Source: Sinorhizobium sp. A49
GTDB lineage: Bacteria > Pseudomonadota > Alphaproteobacteria > Rhizobiales > Rhizobiaceae
Direction: 5' to 3'
Length of the DNA: 64,000 bases
Assembly: GCF_002002725.1 (NCBI RefSeq)
Contig: NZ_MUNW01000032.1
Coordinates: 372,001-436,000 of the forward strand
Part shown: one piece after another, positions 1 through 8,284 of the stretch
How the letters are laid out: each line of letters starts with the position of its first letter
Numbering within the stretch: position 1 is the first letter of the stretch
Position numbers and translations under genes: made by a program
Notes under the pieces: model-generated
What the model was told of the DNA's origin: nothing
Seen by the model: only the letters and a program-made list of their open reading frames with translations
Databases searched by the model: none

Positions 1-282
1 CAATTCCGGCATTGTTGACGAGAAGCTCGATCGTTGCGTCTTCGCGCAGTCGCTTTTCGACTGCCCTTACGTCATCCCGTAGCGTCAGGTCCGCCTTCAG
101 CACATCGACCGTCACGCCGTATTGTGCCGACAATTTTGCGGCGAGATCGGAAAGACGCTTTTCGTCGCGCGCCACCAGAACCAGGTCGTGGCCGCGTCGT
201 GCCAACCGGTCCGCATAGGTCGCGCCGATGCCCGAAGATGCGCCCGTTACCAGCGCCTTACCTTTTTTTCCACTGCACGCAT
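1..282 (-). CDS. SDR family oxidoreductase, N-terminal part, apparent frameshift, runs off left edge
   Basis: This is the amino-terminal part of a classical short-chain dehydrogenase/reductase. Reading leftward, it shows the NAD(P)-binding glycine motif TGASSGIG, an acidic residue after the second strand (VARDEKR) and the NNAGI motif at the edge. The likely start is the ATG at 280-282, with AAGGA eight bases upstream. From that ATG, however, the frame stops within twelve codons, because the A run at 263-269 has seven rather than eight bases. The Rossmann frame itself is open from the run to the window edge and has no start codon of its own before an in-frame TGA. A -1 slip on A AAA AAG restores one protein. 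The options are a sequencing error, a real mutation, or slippage. The gene is divergent from a MarR regulator and shares its operator region. The substrate is unknown. Confidence 0.75.
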
Positions 283-307
283 TGTCGGTTTCCTTGTTCC
301 GATTTCA

Positions 308-331
308 ATTTAGTGGTATATGCCACTAAAT
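308..331. promoter_or_regulatory. Palindromic operator between the SDR and MarR genes
   Basis: A perfect inverted repeat with arms ATTTAGTGG (308-316) and CCACTAAAT (323-331), separated by six bases, lies in the short region between the divergent SDR and MarR genes. MarR dimers commonly bind such palindromes in their own divergent promoters, so this is probably the autoregulatory site that also controls the SDR gene. The repeat is seen directly; its use is inferred. Confidence 0.6.
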
Positions 332-409
332 ATACAGCAAACTGGACGCTGCGCAAGAGTGGCGCTACCAAAGTCGAAAGCGGGCGCCACGGCCGCGACG
401 GAGAAAACG

Positions 410-895
410 ATGGACGACACGCCGAAGGTCTGGGACTTCTGCACAAACAGCGCATTGAAACGCGCCTCGCGCCAATTGGGTCAGCTCTATGAGGGTGTGC
501 TCGCACCGAGCGGATTGCGCGGCACGCAGTATTCGCTGCTCAGCCAGATCGCCCACAGCAAAAATGCCTCGCTGCGCACACTCGCGGATCTGTTGGTGAT
601 GGATCTATCCGCGCTTGGCCACACGCTGAAACCGCTGATCCGCGATGGTTACGTCGAGCTGGTGCCCGACGCGTCGGACAGGCGGGTGAAGCGCGTTCAG
701 CTGACGCCGTTCGGCCTGAAGAAGCAGCAGGAGATGACGGTTCTCTGGCGCAAGGCGCAGGCGCGCTTCGAAAATGCCCTCGGCAAACAGCAAGCTGAAG
801 CGCTGCGGCAGGCGCTCAACGGGATTTCGGAAGCCTCGTTTGCCGAAGCGTTTACCCGTGCGTCGGACGGCACCGAGCCGGGCGCAAACTCGTAA
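410..895 (+). CDS. MarR family transcriptional regulator
   Basis: A 161-residue winged-helix DNA-binding protein of the MarR family. The recognition helix region falls near residues 60-85 (LADLLVMDLSALGHTLKPL), followed by the wing with the typical DxSDRRVKRVQLT pattern. The start chosen is the ATG at 410, with GGAG at 400-403. An upstream in-frame ATG at 320 would lie inside the palindromic operator and has no ribosome binding site. The gene is divergent from the SDR oxidoreductase and probably represses it and itself in response to a small, perhaps phenolic, ligand. It converges on the cupin gene with an eight-base gap. Confidence 0.85.
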   Translation: MDDTPKVWDFCTNSALKRASRQLGQLYEGVLAPSGLRGTQYSLLSQIAHSKNASLRTLADLLVMDLSALGHTLKPLIRDGYVELVPDASDRRVKRVQLTPFGLKKQQEMTVLWRKAQARFENALGKQQAEALRQALNGISEASFAEAFTRASDGTEPGANS

Positions 896-903
896 CAGGC
901 TGG

Positions 904-1248
904 TCAGAGACGGATGACGTAATCCTTGCGGGTGGTCTCGACGACCTCCCATGTTCCCTTGAAACCAGGCCTGAGGATCATGCTGTCGCCGGCGCGCAGA
1001 TGTATCTCGGCACCGCCGTCCTCGGTTACGACCGAGTAGCCGGACAGGATGTGGAAGTACTCCCATTCGTCATAGACGATGCGCCATTTTCCGGGCGTGG
1101 ATTCCCAGACGCCGGCATAAAGCCCGCCATCGGCCTCCTCGACATTCCACGTCCGAAACCGGGGCGTCCCGGCAATCAGCCGGTCGGCCGCAGGCTCGCC
1201 GACTTCGGGTTCGACTGTCGTCAGGTCGAATTTCTGCATCTTCACCAT
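904..1248 (-). CDS. Cupin domain protein (DUF861/ureidoglycine aminohydrolase-like fold)
   Basis: A 114-residue single-domain cupin. The middle of the protein (KWRIVYDEWEYFHILSGYS, then LRAGDSMILRPGFKGTWEV) matches the cupin_3 type, in which an EWEYFHILSG segment supplies the barrel strand and metal-site region. Members of unknown specificity are common in rhizobia. The start at 1248 is supported by AGGGAG upstream on the minus strand. It lies downstream of metY on the same strand, past a GC-rich hairpin at 1268-1290, so it may be read through from metY at reduced level. No enzymatic role can be assigned from sequence. Confidence 0.8.
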   Translation of the reverse strand: MVKMQKFDLTTVEPEVGEPAADRLIAGTPRFRTWNVEEADGGLYAGVWESTPGKWRIVYDEWEYFHILSGYSVVTEDGGAEIHLRAGDSMILRPGFKGTWEVVETTRKDYVIRL

Positions 1249-1267
1249 CGGGCACTGCTCCCTAAAG

Positions 1268-1290
1268 GGGGGACGGGAAACCCGTCCCCC
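1268..1290 (-). terminator. GC-rich hairpin between metY and the cupin gene
   Basis: Arms GGGGGACGGG (1268-1277) and CCCGTCCCCC (1281-1290) form a ten-pair stem with an AAA loop, just after the metY stop codon in the minus direction. Only three T residues follow on the minus strand, so it may be a leaky terminator or an RNA-stabilising hairpin rather than a full stop. Confidence 0.45.
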
Positions 1291-1307
1291 TCATTTTCAT
1301 CTCAGTC

Positions 1308-2591
1308 TCAGACCTTTGCGAGCGATTGCTCGAGATCGGCGATGATGTCGGAGACGTCCTCGATACCAACAGACAGACGCACGACTTCCGGGCCTGCGCC
1401 CGCTGCAACCAGTTGCTCTGGTGTCAACTGACGATGGGTGGTCGAGGCAGGGTGAATGACGAGCGAACGGGTGTCGCCGATATTCGCAAGGTGCGAAAAC
1501 ATCTCGAGACCTTCGACGAAGCGCTTTCCTGCTTCGTAGCCATCCTTGAGGCCGAAGGTGAAGACGGCGCCGGCGCCCTTCGGAGAATAGCGCTTCTGCA
1601 GCGCGTTGTTCGGATCGTCTTCAAGCCCGGCATAGTTGACCCAGGACACCTTGTCGTGACCCTTCAGCCACTTGGCAACGGCAAGCGCGTTGTCGCAATG
1701 GCGCTGCATGCGCAGCGGTAGCGTCTCGACGCCGGTCAGGATCATGAAGGCGTTGAACGGCGAGATCGCCGGACCGAAATCGCGAAGGCCGAGGACACGG
1801 GCGGCAATCGCGAAGGCGAAATTGCCGAACACCTGATGCAGCACGACGCCCGCATATTCCGGGCGCGGTTCCGACAGCATCGGGTATTTGCCCGACTTCG
1901 ACCAATCGAAGGTACCACCGTCGACGATGACGCCGCCCATCGAATTGCCGTGGCCGCCGATGAACTTGGTCAGCGAGTGCACGACGATATCGGCACCGTG
2001 CTCCAGCGGGCGCAAGAGATAGGGTGTCGCCATGGTGTTGTCGACGATGAGCGGCAAGCCATGCTTGTGGGCGACCTCGGCAATCGCTGCGATATCAACG
2101 AAGGTGCCGCCCGGGTTGGCGAGGCTTTCGATGAAGATGGCCTTGGTGCGCGCATCGATCTTGGCTTCAAAGCTCGTGGGATCGCTCGGATCCGCCCAGC
2201 GGACCTGCCAGTCGAAGGACTTGAAGGCATGACCGAACTGATTGACCGAGCCGCCATAGAGCCGGTTGGCGGCGACGAAATTGTCGCCCGGGCACATGAT
2301 CGTGTGGAAGACGAGAAGCTGGGCCGCATGCCCGGACGCGACCGCCAGCGCCGCAGTACCGCCTTCGAGCGCTGCGAGGCGCTCTTCCAGCACCGCCTGC
2401 GTCGGGTTCATGATGCGGGTGTAGATATTGCCGAACTGCTGCAGGCCGAAGAGAGCGGCTGCATGATCGGTGTCGTTGAAGACGAAACTGGTCGTCTGGT
2501 AAATCGGCGTCGCCCGGGCGCCCGTCGTCGGATCTGGTTGCGCTCCGGCGTGGATCGCGAGCGTGCTGAAACCAGGATTGTCTTTCGTCAT
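1308..2591 (-). CDS. metY: O-acetylhomoserine aminocarboxypropyltransferase (sulfhydrylase)
   Basis: A 427-residue PLP enzyme of the Cys/Met metabolism family that makes homocysteine, or methionine with methanethiol, directly from O-acetylhomoserine and a sulfide donor. It shows the family hallmarks YTRIMNPTQ near residue 57, the ANPGG segment near 158, DNTMATPYL near 184 and the PLP lysine K209 in HSLTKFIGG. The length and the insert after the lysine fit the O-acetylhomoserine branch rather than cystathionine beta-lyase. The start is supported by GGGAGG just upstream. No SAM-II riboswitch was recognised in the roughly 200-base leader, which instead holds a palindromic mosaic-type repeat. Confidence 0.93.
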   Translation of the reverse strand: MTKDNPGFSTLAIHAGAQPDPTTGARATPIYQTTSFVFNDTDHAAALFGLQQFGNIYTRIMNPTQAVLEERLAALEGGTAALAVASGHAAQLLVFHTIMCPGDNFVAANRLYGGSVNQFGHAFKSFDWQVRWADPSDPTSFEAKIDARTKAIFIESLANPGGTFVDIAAIAEVAHKHGLPLIVDNTMATPYLLRPLEHGADIVVHSLTKFIGGHGNSMGGVIVDGGTFDWSKSGKYPMLSEPRPEYAGVVLHQVFGNFAFAIAARVLGLRDFGPAISPFNAFMILTGVETLPLRMQRHCDNALAVAKWLKGHDKVSWVNYAGLEDDPNNALQKRYSPKGAGAVFTFGLKDGYEAGKRFVEGLEMFSHLANIGDTRSLVIHPASTTHRQLTPEQLVAAGAGPEVVRLSVGIEDVSDIIADLEQSLAKV

Positions 2592-2665
2592 TCATCCCTC
2601 CCATGATCAGGGCGCCGCACCTCCCATGGAGGCGCCAAAAGCACCCTATCGCTTTGATTCCAGAC

Positions 2666-2726
2666 ATAGTGCGCGTCGAAAATCCGCTCGGATTTTCGAC
2701 GCTGTGCTCTGGAGCGGCGGCACTAT
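2666..2726. repeat. Palindromic intergenic element upstream of metY
   Basis: A 13-pair perfect stem (GCGTCGAAAATCC at 2673-2685, GGATTTTCGACGC at 2690-2702) with a GCTC loop is nested inside outer arms ATAGTGC (2666-2672) and GCACTAT (2720-2726). Nested palindromes of this kind resemble the intergenic mosaic elements dispersed in rhizobial genomes. It sits in the metY leader and could affect mRNA structure. The structure is seen; family membership is inferred. Confidence 0.6.
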
Positions 2727-2807
2727 CCCAGAGCTGCCACGCATGGTCAAAGAAAGATTTTTTCAAAACTGACGGTTGAGCGAAACATCGCTGCAGCCGA
2801 TACCGCA

Positions 2808-3254
2808 TCAACCGATCAGGCGCGGGTATTCCATTGCCGGACAGCGATCCATGACCACCTTGATGCCGGCGGCCTCCGCCTTGGTAGCCGCAGCGTCATG
2901 CCTCACCGACAACTGCCCCCAGATCACCTTCGGCAAGGTCTCAAGCGCCAGGATTTCGTCGACGAGCGCCGGCAGGGCATCGGCCGCACGAAAAACATCG
3001 ACCATGTCGATCGGCTCCTTGATGTCGGCGAGCCTACCCACGACGGGCTGATCAAGGATCGTCTTGCCGACATGTCCGGGATTGATGGGGATGACGCGAT
3101 AGCCCTTGCGCAGAAGGAAGGCCATAACCCGCTGGCTCGGCCGCTCGGCGTTCGGCGATGCGCCGACGAGGGCAATCGTCTTCGTCGAACGCAGGATGTC
3201 GGCGAGGTAGTAATCCGGGTAGGCATCGTGGTTCATGGTCTGATCCGAACTCAT
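2808..3254 (-). CDS. CoA-binding domain protein (YccU-like)
   Basis: A 148-residue protein with a single CoA-binding Rossmann domain of the succinyl-CoA synthetase alpha type, as in YccU. Seen are the strand-and-loop TIALVGASPNAERPSQRVM near residues 26-44, IPINPG and the C-terminal CPAMEYPRL. The biochemical role of these stand-alone domains is unclear; they probably bind CoA or a related nucleotide. The gene is about 200 bases upstream of metY on the same strand. Two starts are possible, at 3254 or six codons later at 3236, and neither has a strong ribosome binding site. Confidence 0.85.
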   Translation of the reverse strand: MSSDQTMNHDAYPDYYLADILRSTKTIALVGASPNAERPSQRVMAFLLRKGYRVIPINPGHVGKTILDQPVVGRLADIKEPIDMVDVFRAADALPALVDEILALETLPKVIWGQLSVRHDAAATKAEAAGIKVVMDRCPAMEYPRLIG

Positions 3255-3431
3255 CTGTTAAACGCGTGTATCGTCAGCACGGTGGCGGCGCGTATCAATC
3301 GAACGCGCGGTCTCGGCGGCGAGCGGCGGTGACCCTGTCTGCGCCACCCTTCCGGCAGTTTCCGGTTGCTTTTCCCGTACAGTGGCGCGACAAGGCTGGC
3401 AACGGCCTACACCATCGTCCGAGGTTTCATC

Positions 3432-4268
3432 TTGCCCCTTGATGTCATTGCGCTCGTCCTTTTCGGGGCGTTGTTGCACGCGACCTGGAATGCCCTGGTC
3501 AAGGCGGGTTCGGAGAAATCGCTCGATGCGGCGATGATCGCGCTCGGTGCAGCAGTCGTCGCCATCCCCTTCCTGCCGTTCATGCCATTGCCGCAGCCGG
3601 AAGCATGGCCGTACATCCTGGTGTCGGCGCTCTTCCAGTTTGCCTATTTCCAGCTGGTCGCCGCCTCCTATCGCGCCGGCGATATCGGTCTTGTTTACCC
3701 GCTGATGCGCGGCGTCGCTCCGCTGATCGTCGCCTCCACCAGCAGTCTCATCATCGGTGAGCGTTTGACGACCGGCGCCATGGCAGGCGTGCTGACGATT
3801 AGCGTCGGCGTTCTCACGCTCGCGTTTGAATCGCGAAAGGGCGGCAAACACGCGATCATCCTCGCGCTCATCAATGCCTGCGTGATTGCCTGTTATACCT
3901 TTGTCGACGGCATCGGCGCCCGTGTCTCGGGTAACGCCATCTCCTACACCCTCTGGATGGCGCTGCTTCCGCCGGTCCTGCTGTTTGCCTGGGCTTTTGC
4001 CCGGCGGGGAGTCAAACCGGTCGCCCGGCACGTCTACAAGAACTGGTGGCGCGGTCTCATCGGCGGCGCCGGCTCCATTGGTGCCTACGGTCTGGCACTG
4101 TGGGCGATGACGAAGGCGCCGGTCGCTTCCGTCGCGGCGCTCCGCGAGACCGCGATCCTGTTTGCCGTCGTCATCTCGGTCGTATTCCTGAAAGAGCGCG
4201 TCAGCGTCTGGCGCATCGCTGCTGCTTGCGTCATCGCGCTCGGCGCGCTCCTGCTGAAACTGGCCTGA
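3432..4268 (+). CDS. EamA/DMT family transporter
   Basis: An integral inner-membrane protein of the drug/metabolite transporter superfamily, about 278 residues with roughly ten predicted helices in two EamA repeats. It opens with LDVIALVLFGALLHATWNALVK, the usual first helix of the family. The upstream frame continues to a TTG at 3366. The TTG at 3432 places the initiator immediately before the conserved first helix and follows a GAGG-like sequence, so it is preferred. The end of the second repeat (LRETAILFAVVISVVFLKER) is typical. The substrate is unknown. The gene is convergent with the enoyl-CoA hydratase gene, three bases away. Confidence 0.85.
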   Translation: MPLDVIALVLFGALLHATWNALVKAGSEKSLDAAMIALGAAVVAIPFLPFMPLPQPEAWPYILVSALFQFAYFQLVAASYRAGDIGLVYPLMRGVAPLIVASTSSLIIGERLTTGAMAGVLTISVGVLTLAFESRKGGKHAIILALINACVIACYTFVDGIGARVSGNAISYTLWMALLPPVLLFAWAFARRGVKPVARHVYKNWWRGLIGGAGSIGAYGLALWAMTKAPVASVAALRETAILFAVVISVVFLKERVSVWRIAAACVIALGALLLKLA

Positions 4269-4271
4269 CGG

Positions 4272-5093
4272 CTACTTCCCACCCCATTCCGGCATGCGTT
4301 TGTCGAGAAAGGCGTCGATACCGTTCTCGGCGTCGCCGGCCAACATATTTTCGACCATGACGCCGACCGCATAATCGTAAGCCTCGGGAAGGCTCATTTC
4401 CGCTTGGCGGTAGAAGGCTTCCTTGCCGATCTTCAGCGCCTGCGGCGATTTCGAGGCGATGACCGCCGCATATTTGTCGACGACCTGGCGAAGATACTGT
4501 TGCGGCACGATGCGGTTGACCAGGCCGAAATCCTTGGCGGTCGATGCGTCGATCGTCTCGCCGGTCAAAAGCATCTCCATCGCCTGCTTGCGGTGGGATG
4601 CGCGCGACAGCGCCACCATTGGCGTCGAGCAGAACAGGCCGATATTGACGCCCGGCGTGCAGAAGGTCGAACTGTCGGTGCAGATCGCCAGATCGCAGCT
4701 GGCAACAAGCTGGCAGCCGGCCGCCGTCGCCAGACCATCGATCTCGGCGATGACTGCCTGCGGCAGCCGCGTGATCTTCATCATCAGATCTGCGGCAAGG
4801 CGGATCGTCGTTTCGAAGAACGCCCTGCCTCCATCGGCATCGGCCCGATGCGCGGTCATTTCCTTGAGGTCATGGCCCGCCGAAAACAGCTTGCCGGACG
4901 CCGAGAGCACGACGATCCTGATATCCTTGGAGTGGGCAACGGCGTCGAGCGCCGTGTGCAGTGCCTCCATCAGCTCGATCGAAAGCACGTTGGCGGGCGG
5001 GTTGTTGAGCGTCAGCCGCAGGACCGGTCCCGAGAGCTCGCGCACCAGCAATCCACTCGGTTCTTCCTTCCGGAATGAAACAACGTCCGCCAT
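4272..5093 (-). CDS. Enoyl-CoA hydratase/isomerase family protein
   Basis: A 273-residue crotonase-fold protein. It shows the oxyanion-hole strand KLFSAGHDLKE near residues 68-78 and the IDGLATAAGCQLVASCDLAI segment near 119-138 that forms the second hydrogen-bonding loop. The catalytic glutamate pair of true enoyl-CoA hydratases is not clearly conserved: the residue after the oxyanion loop region is in a FCTPGVNIGLFCS context. The exact reaction is therefore uncertain, and ECHDC3-like members of this kind are often of unknown function. The start is supported by GGAG. It is divergent from the thioesterase gene, which fits a shared acyl-CoA theme. Confidence 0.85.
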   Translation of the reverse strand: MADVVSFRKEEPSGLLVRELSGPVLRLTLNNPPANVLSIELMEALHTALDAVAHSKDIRIVVLSASGKLFSAGHDLKEMTAHRADADGGRAFFETTIRLAADLMMKITRLPQAVIAEIDGLATAAGCQLVASCDLAICTDSSTFCTPGVNIGLFCSTPMVALSRASHRKQAMEMLLTGETIDASTAKDFGLVNRIVPQQYLRQVVDKYAAVIASKSPQALKIGKEAFYRQAEMSLPEAYDYAVGVMVENMLAGDAENGIDAFLDKRMPEWGGK

Positions 5094-5264
5094 GCTTTTC
5101 TCCTGCTGTCTTGTCTAATCCGATCAATGGGTACCCGTGGTACGCCGCCTGTTGCCTGCTTTCAAGTCGGTGGCAACTGCGGTGACTAAGACCTTTTTCC
5201 GCCTTGCGCAAAAGCGCATACCGGCTTCACTTGCCGCAAAAGCTCGCACAAAGGAGACGTGGCG

Positions 5265-5696
5265 ATGACGATCCAGCCCATCATGACAGTCGAGGAGCTG
5301 AACCGTTTTCTCGACACGGACTTCCCGCAGGTCCACACGGACGGCAAGGTCTTCCATGTCACCGCCACCGGCGCAGGATTTGCAACAATGCGGCTCGATC
5401 CGAACGAGCGCCATATCCGGCCGGGCGGCACCGTATCGGGCCCGACGCTCTTTGCGCTTGCAGACGTTTCCGCCTACATCGCGCTGATTGCCCATATCGG
5501 CCCGGTGGCGCTGGCTGTCACCACCAGTCTCAACATCAATTTCCTGCGCAAGCCGGAGCCGCAGCCGCTCGAATGCACCTGCCGCATCCTCAAGCTCGGC
5601 AAGCGATTGGCGGTTCTCGATGCGTCGATCGCCATGGTCGGCAGCGACGATCTCGTGGCCCATGCGACGGCGACCTATTCGATTCCACCGCGTTAA
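5265..5696 (+). CDS. PaaI-family (hotdog-fold) thioesterase
   Basis: A 143-residue hotdog-fold protein of the PaaI/4-hydroxybenzoyl-CoA thioesterase type. The conserved segment RPGGTVSGPTLFALADVSAY (residues about 48-67) is the helix-and-loop that positions the acyl-CoA thioester, and TTSLNINFLRKPEP is the following strand. It probably hydrolyses an acyl-CoA. The ATG at 5265 is chosen because AAAGGAG at 5250-5256 is well spaced for it and too close to a GTG at 5259. It is divergent from the enoyl-CoA hydratase-like gene. Confidence 0.85.
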   Translation: MTIQPIMTVEELNRFLDTDFPQVHTDGKVFHVTATGAGFATMRLDPNERHIRPGGTVSGPTLFALADVSAYIALIAHIGPVALAVTTSLNINFLRKPEPQPLECTCRILKLGKRLAVLDASIAMVGSDDLVAHATATYSIPPR

Positions 5697-5773
5697 TTTG
5701 AGGTATCAACATACCACATACATAACACATTGTTTTTGCTTATCTTTATTTCAAGCTTGCGAAATCGACATTA

Positions 5774-5802
5774 TTGACGCCGGTTTAGCGCCTGCGTATA
5801 AG
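5774..5802 (+). promoter_or_regulatory. Probable sigma-70-type promoter of rplM-rpsI
   Basis: TTGACG (5774-5779) and TATAAG (5797-5802) are separated by exactly 17 bases, a close match to the housekeeping promoter consensus. A leader of about 110 bases would follow, with two GC-rich hairpins (5816-5834 and 5880-5902) before rplM. The boxes are seen; activity is inferred. Confidence 0.65.
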
Positions 5803-5921
5803 CACCCTCAGATCGCGGTCCCTCTCGGGCCGCTTTCTTCTTTTGGCTGAAATTCAGTCAAAACCAAGCAACAAGAAACGCCCAGCGGTTCGCCGCTCGG
5901 GTCCAAAGAAAGAGTTTTGTT

Positions 5922-6386
5922 ATGGGAACCTTCGTTCAGAAGCCTGCAGAGGTGGAGAAGAAGTGGATCATCATCGACGCCGAAGGCCTCGTTGTTGGTC
6001 GCCTCGCTTCCATCATCGCGAACCGCCTGCGCGGCAAGCACAAAGCCACCTTCACGCCGCATGTTGACGATGGCGACAACGTCATCGTGATCAACGCCGA
6101 GAAGGCCGTGCTTACGGGCAAGAAGTACACCGACAAGAAGTACTACTGGCACACCGGCTACCCCGGCGGCATCAAGGAGCGCACCGCGCGCCAGATCATC
6201 GAAGGCCGCTTCCCGGAGCGCGTCCTCGAGAAGGCCGTTGAGCGCATGGTTCCGCGCGGCCCGCTCGGCCGTCGCCAGATGAAGAACCTGCGCGTCTACG
6301 CAGGCACGAACCACCCGCATGAAGCACAGCAGCCGACCGTCCTCGACGTCGCCAAGCTGAACAGCAAGAACACAAGGAGCGCCTAA
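5922..6386 (+). CDS. rplM: Large ribosomal subunit protein L13
   Basis: A 154-residue L13 protein of the 50S subunit. The N-terminal [17 protein letters not shown], the [19 protein letters not shown] core and the [21 protein letters not shown] segment are diagnostic. The length is slightly above the E. coli protein, as usual in alphaproteobacteria. It is the first gene of the rplM-rpsI operon; its stop codon shares one base with the rpsI ATG, so the two are translationally coupled. A strong promoter candidate lies about 120 bases upstream. The leader has GC-rich hairpins, but no specific autoregulatory L13 site can be claimed. Confidence 0.98.
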   Translation: MGTFVQKPAEVEKKWIIIDAEGLVVGRLASIIANRLRGKHKATFTPHVDDGDNVIVINAEKAVLTGKKYTDKKYYWHTGYPGGIKERTARQIIEGRFPERVLEKAVERMVPRGPLGRRQMKNLRVYAGTNHPHEAQQPTVLDVAKLNSKNTRSA

Positions 6387-6853
6387 TGGCCGACCTTTCC
6401 GCTCTCAAGGAAATCGCCACGACTGCGGAACCGGCAGCTCCGGTTCACGTCAAGAAGGTCGACGCTCAGGGCCGCTCCTATGCGACCGGCAAGCGTAAGA
6501 ACGCTGTAGCCCGCGTATGGGTCAAGCCCGGCTCGGGCAAGATCACCATCAACGGCAAGCCGTACCTCGACTACTTCGCTCGCCCGGTTCTGCAGATGAT
6601 CCTGCAGCAGCCGATCGTCGCAGCTGCCCGTGATGGCCAGTTCGACATCGACGCGACGGTCGCCGGTGGCGGTCTCTCCGGCCAGGCCGGTGCCGTTCGT
6701 CACGGCATCTCCAAGGCGCTCACCTACTTCGAACCGGGCCTGCGTCCGGTCCTGAAGAAGGGCGGCTTCCTGACCCGCGACAGCCGTGTCGTTGAACGTA
6801 AGAAGTACGGCAAGGCCAAGGCCCGTCGTTCGTTCCAGTTCTCCAAGCGTTAA
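6386..6853 (+). CDS. rpsI: Small ribosomal subunit protein S9
   Basis: A 155-residue S9 protein of the 30S subunit. An alphaproteobacterial N-terminal extension of about 30 residues is followed by [23 protein letters not shown]. The C-terminal tail [14 protein letters not shown] reaches the P-site tRNA in the ribosome. Its ATG overlaps the last base of the rplM stop codon, and it is followed by a strong intrinsic terminator, so the operon is the usual two-gene rplM-rpsI unit. Confidence 0.98.
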   Translation: MADLSALKEIATTAEPAAPVHVKKVDAQGRSYATGKRKNAVARVWVKPGSGKITINGKPYLDYFARPVLQMILQQPIVAAARDGQFDIDATVAGGGLSGQAGAVRHGISKALTYFEPGLRPVLKKGGFLTRDSRVVERKKYGKAKARRSFQFSKR

Positions 6854-6877
6854 TCGCTGGAAGACACTGCATTTTGG

Positions 6878-6904
6878 AAGGCCGGGTTCGCCCGGCCTTT
6901 TTTT
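6878..6904 (+). terminator. Intrinsic terminator of rplM-rpsI
   Basis: The stem GGCCGGG/CCCGGCC with a TTCG tetraloop is followed directly by seven T residues, 25 bases after the rpsI stop codon. This is a textbook Rho-independent terminator. The flanking A and T bases extend the stem. Confidence 0.93.
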
Positions 6905-6907
6905 GTG

Positions 6908-7381
6908 TCAAATCGGCAGCTCGGTCGTCGACTTCAGTTCCCGCAGCACGAAACTCGACACCACCGTGCGCACATGCGGATTGCGCATGAGATAACGCGT
7001 CATGAAGGCGTCGTAGCTGTCGACGTCGTTTGCCCGGATCTTCAGCATGTAGTCGAAGGTTCCCGACAGCGCATAGCACTCCATGATCTCCGGCCGGTCG
7101 CGCACCACCGCAGAGAAGGCGGCAATCGCCTCGTCGTGATGATCCTCCAGCGTCACATGGGCAATGATACACAGCTTCAGATCCAGCTTGCCCGGATCGA
7201 GCAGCGCCACCCGCTTGCGGATCACGCCGTCAGCTTCAAGTTCCTGAAGCCGCCTCCACGTCGAGCTTTGCGACATGCCCGCCCTTTCCGCGAGCTCCGA
7301 CAGGGACTGACCGCTATCGGCCTGAATCAGCCGCAGCAGCTTGCGCAAGGGTTGGGAAACTTCCTTCAAATCCGATGACAT
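6908..7381 (-). CDS. Lrp/AsnC family transcriptional regulator
   Basis: A 157-residue Lrp-type regulator. An N-terminal helix-turn-helix (LSELAERAGMSQSSTWRRLQELEADGVI within residues about 25-55) is followed by an AsnC/RAM ligand-binding domain (LKLCIIAHVTLEDH, then CYALSGTFDYMLKI). The start at 7381 gives a family-typical N terminus and has GGGAG upstream; the frame stays open further upstream but without support. It is divergent from the phenylalanine hydroxylase gene across 111 bases. It therefore probably senses an amino acid, plausibly phenylalanine or tyrosine, and controls that gene, by analogy with the regulator-target arrangement common in this family. Confidence 0.88.
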   Translation of the reverse strand: MSSDLKEVSQPLRKLLRLIQADSGQSLSELAERAGMSQSSTWRRLQELEADGVIRKRVALLDPGKLDLKLCIIAHVTLEDHHDEAIAAFSAVVRDRPEIMECYALSGTFDYMLKIRANDVDSYDAFMTRYLMRNPHVRTVVSSFVLRELKSTTELPI

Positions 7382-7492
7382 TCCGAAATTTTCTCCCGCA
7401 ACAGCGCCCTCCACTGGCAACTGTGAAACAAATACTCGCTCCATTCGCGATACAATTGCAACAACTTGGTTTCTTGGCGAAGAGGAGACGTC

Positions 7493-8284
7493 ATGCCGAA
7501 GGAAAGCAGCTACACCGCAAAATTGCCCGAGCCGGATGGCAGCTATCACTACACGCCCGAGGAGGACGCGATCTGGGGCGAGCTTTACCAGCGGCAGATG
7601 AAGTTGCTCGCCGACAAGGCCTGCGACGAATATCTGGAAGGTGCGCGTAAACTCGGCCTTGGCCCCGACCGCGTGCCGCAGTTGCAGGACGTCAACCGCC
7701 GCCTGCAGGAAACCACCGGCTTTGGCGTCGAAGGCGTGCCGGCACTGATTCCGCCATCGCGGTTTTACGAGCTTCTCTCAGAAGGCAAGTTTCCGCTCGC
7801 AACCTTCATTCGCCGGCGCGAGCACATAGACTATATCGAAGAGCCCGATATCTTCCACGAAGTCTTCGGCCACTGCCCGCTCTTGACCAACCAGAGCTAC
7901 GCCAATTTCGTTCGCCGCTTCGGCGAAAAAGCCGTCGCCCTCGGCAAGGGCTATTCCTGGCACATGTTCCGGATCTTCTGGTTCACCGTCGAGTTCGGCC
8001 TGATCAACACGCCGCAAGGCCGACGCTGCTTCGGGGCGGGCATCGTGTCGTCGCCGAACGAAACCCGCACGGCGATGGAACCGTCCGCAAGCGAATTCCG
8101 CCCGTTCGACTTGATGACCGTGCTGCGCACGCCGTACCGCATCGATATCGTCCAGCCGATCTATTATGTCATCGACAGCTTCGCGCAGCTCGAGGCGATC
8201 ATAGAGGAGGACATCGGCGCACGCATCAACGAGGCCAAGGCGCTCGGCGACTTCGCGCCGACCTACGAAGCCAAGGCGTCCTGA
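7493..8284 (+). CDS. phhA: Phenylalanine 4-monooxygenase
   Basis: A 263-residue bacterial aromatic amino acid hydroxylase that converts phenylalanine to tyrosine using tetrahydropterin, O2 and non-haem iron. The iron ligands H122 and H127 sit in DIFHEVFGHCPLL, with E167 in FTVEFGL. It lacks the regulatory domain of animal enzymes, as expected for the bacterial form. The ATG at 7493 has GAGGAG six bases upstream. The divergent Lrp-type gene is its likely regulator. It would feed tyrosine into homogentisate catabolism. Confidence 0.95.
   Translation: MPKESSYTAKLPEPDGSYHYTPEEDAIWGELYQRQMKLLADKACDEYLEGARKLGLGPDRVPQLQDVNRRLQETTGFGVEGVPALIPPSRFYELLSEGKFPLATFIRRREHIDYIEEPDIFHEVFGHCPLLTNQSYANFVRRFGEKAVALGKGYSWHMFRIFWFTVEFGLINTPQGRRCFGAGIVSSPNETRTAMEPSASEFRPFDLMTVLRTPYRIDIVQPIYYVIDSFAQLEAIIEEDIGARINEAKALGDFAPTYEAKAS

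Noticed and set aside
2592-2775. SAM-II riboswitch upstream of metY
   Set aside because: The conserved pseudoknot core sequences were not found; the leader is dominated by a palindromic repeat.
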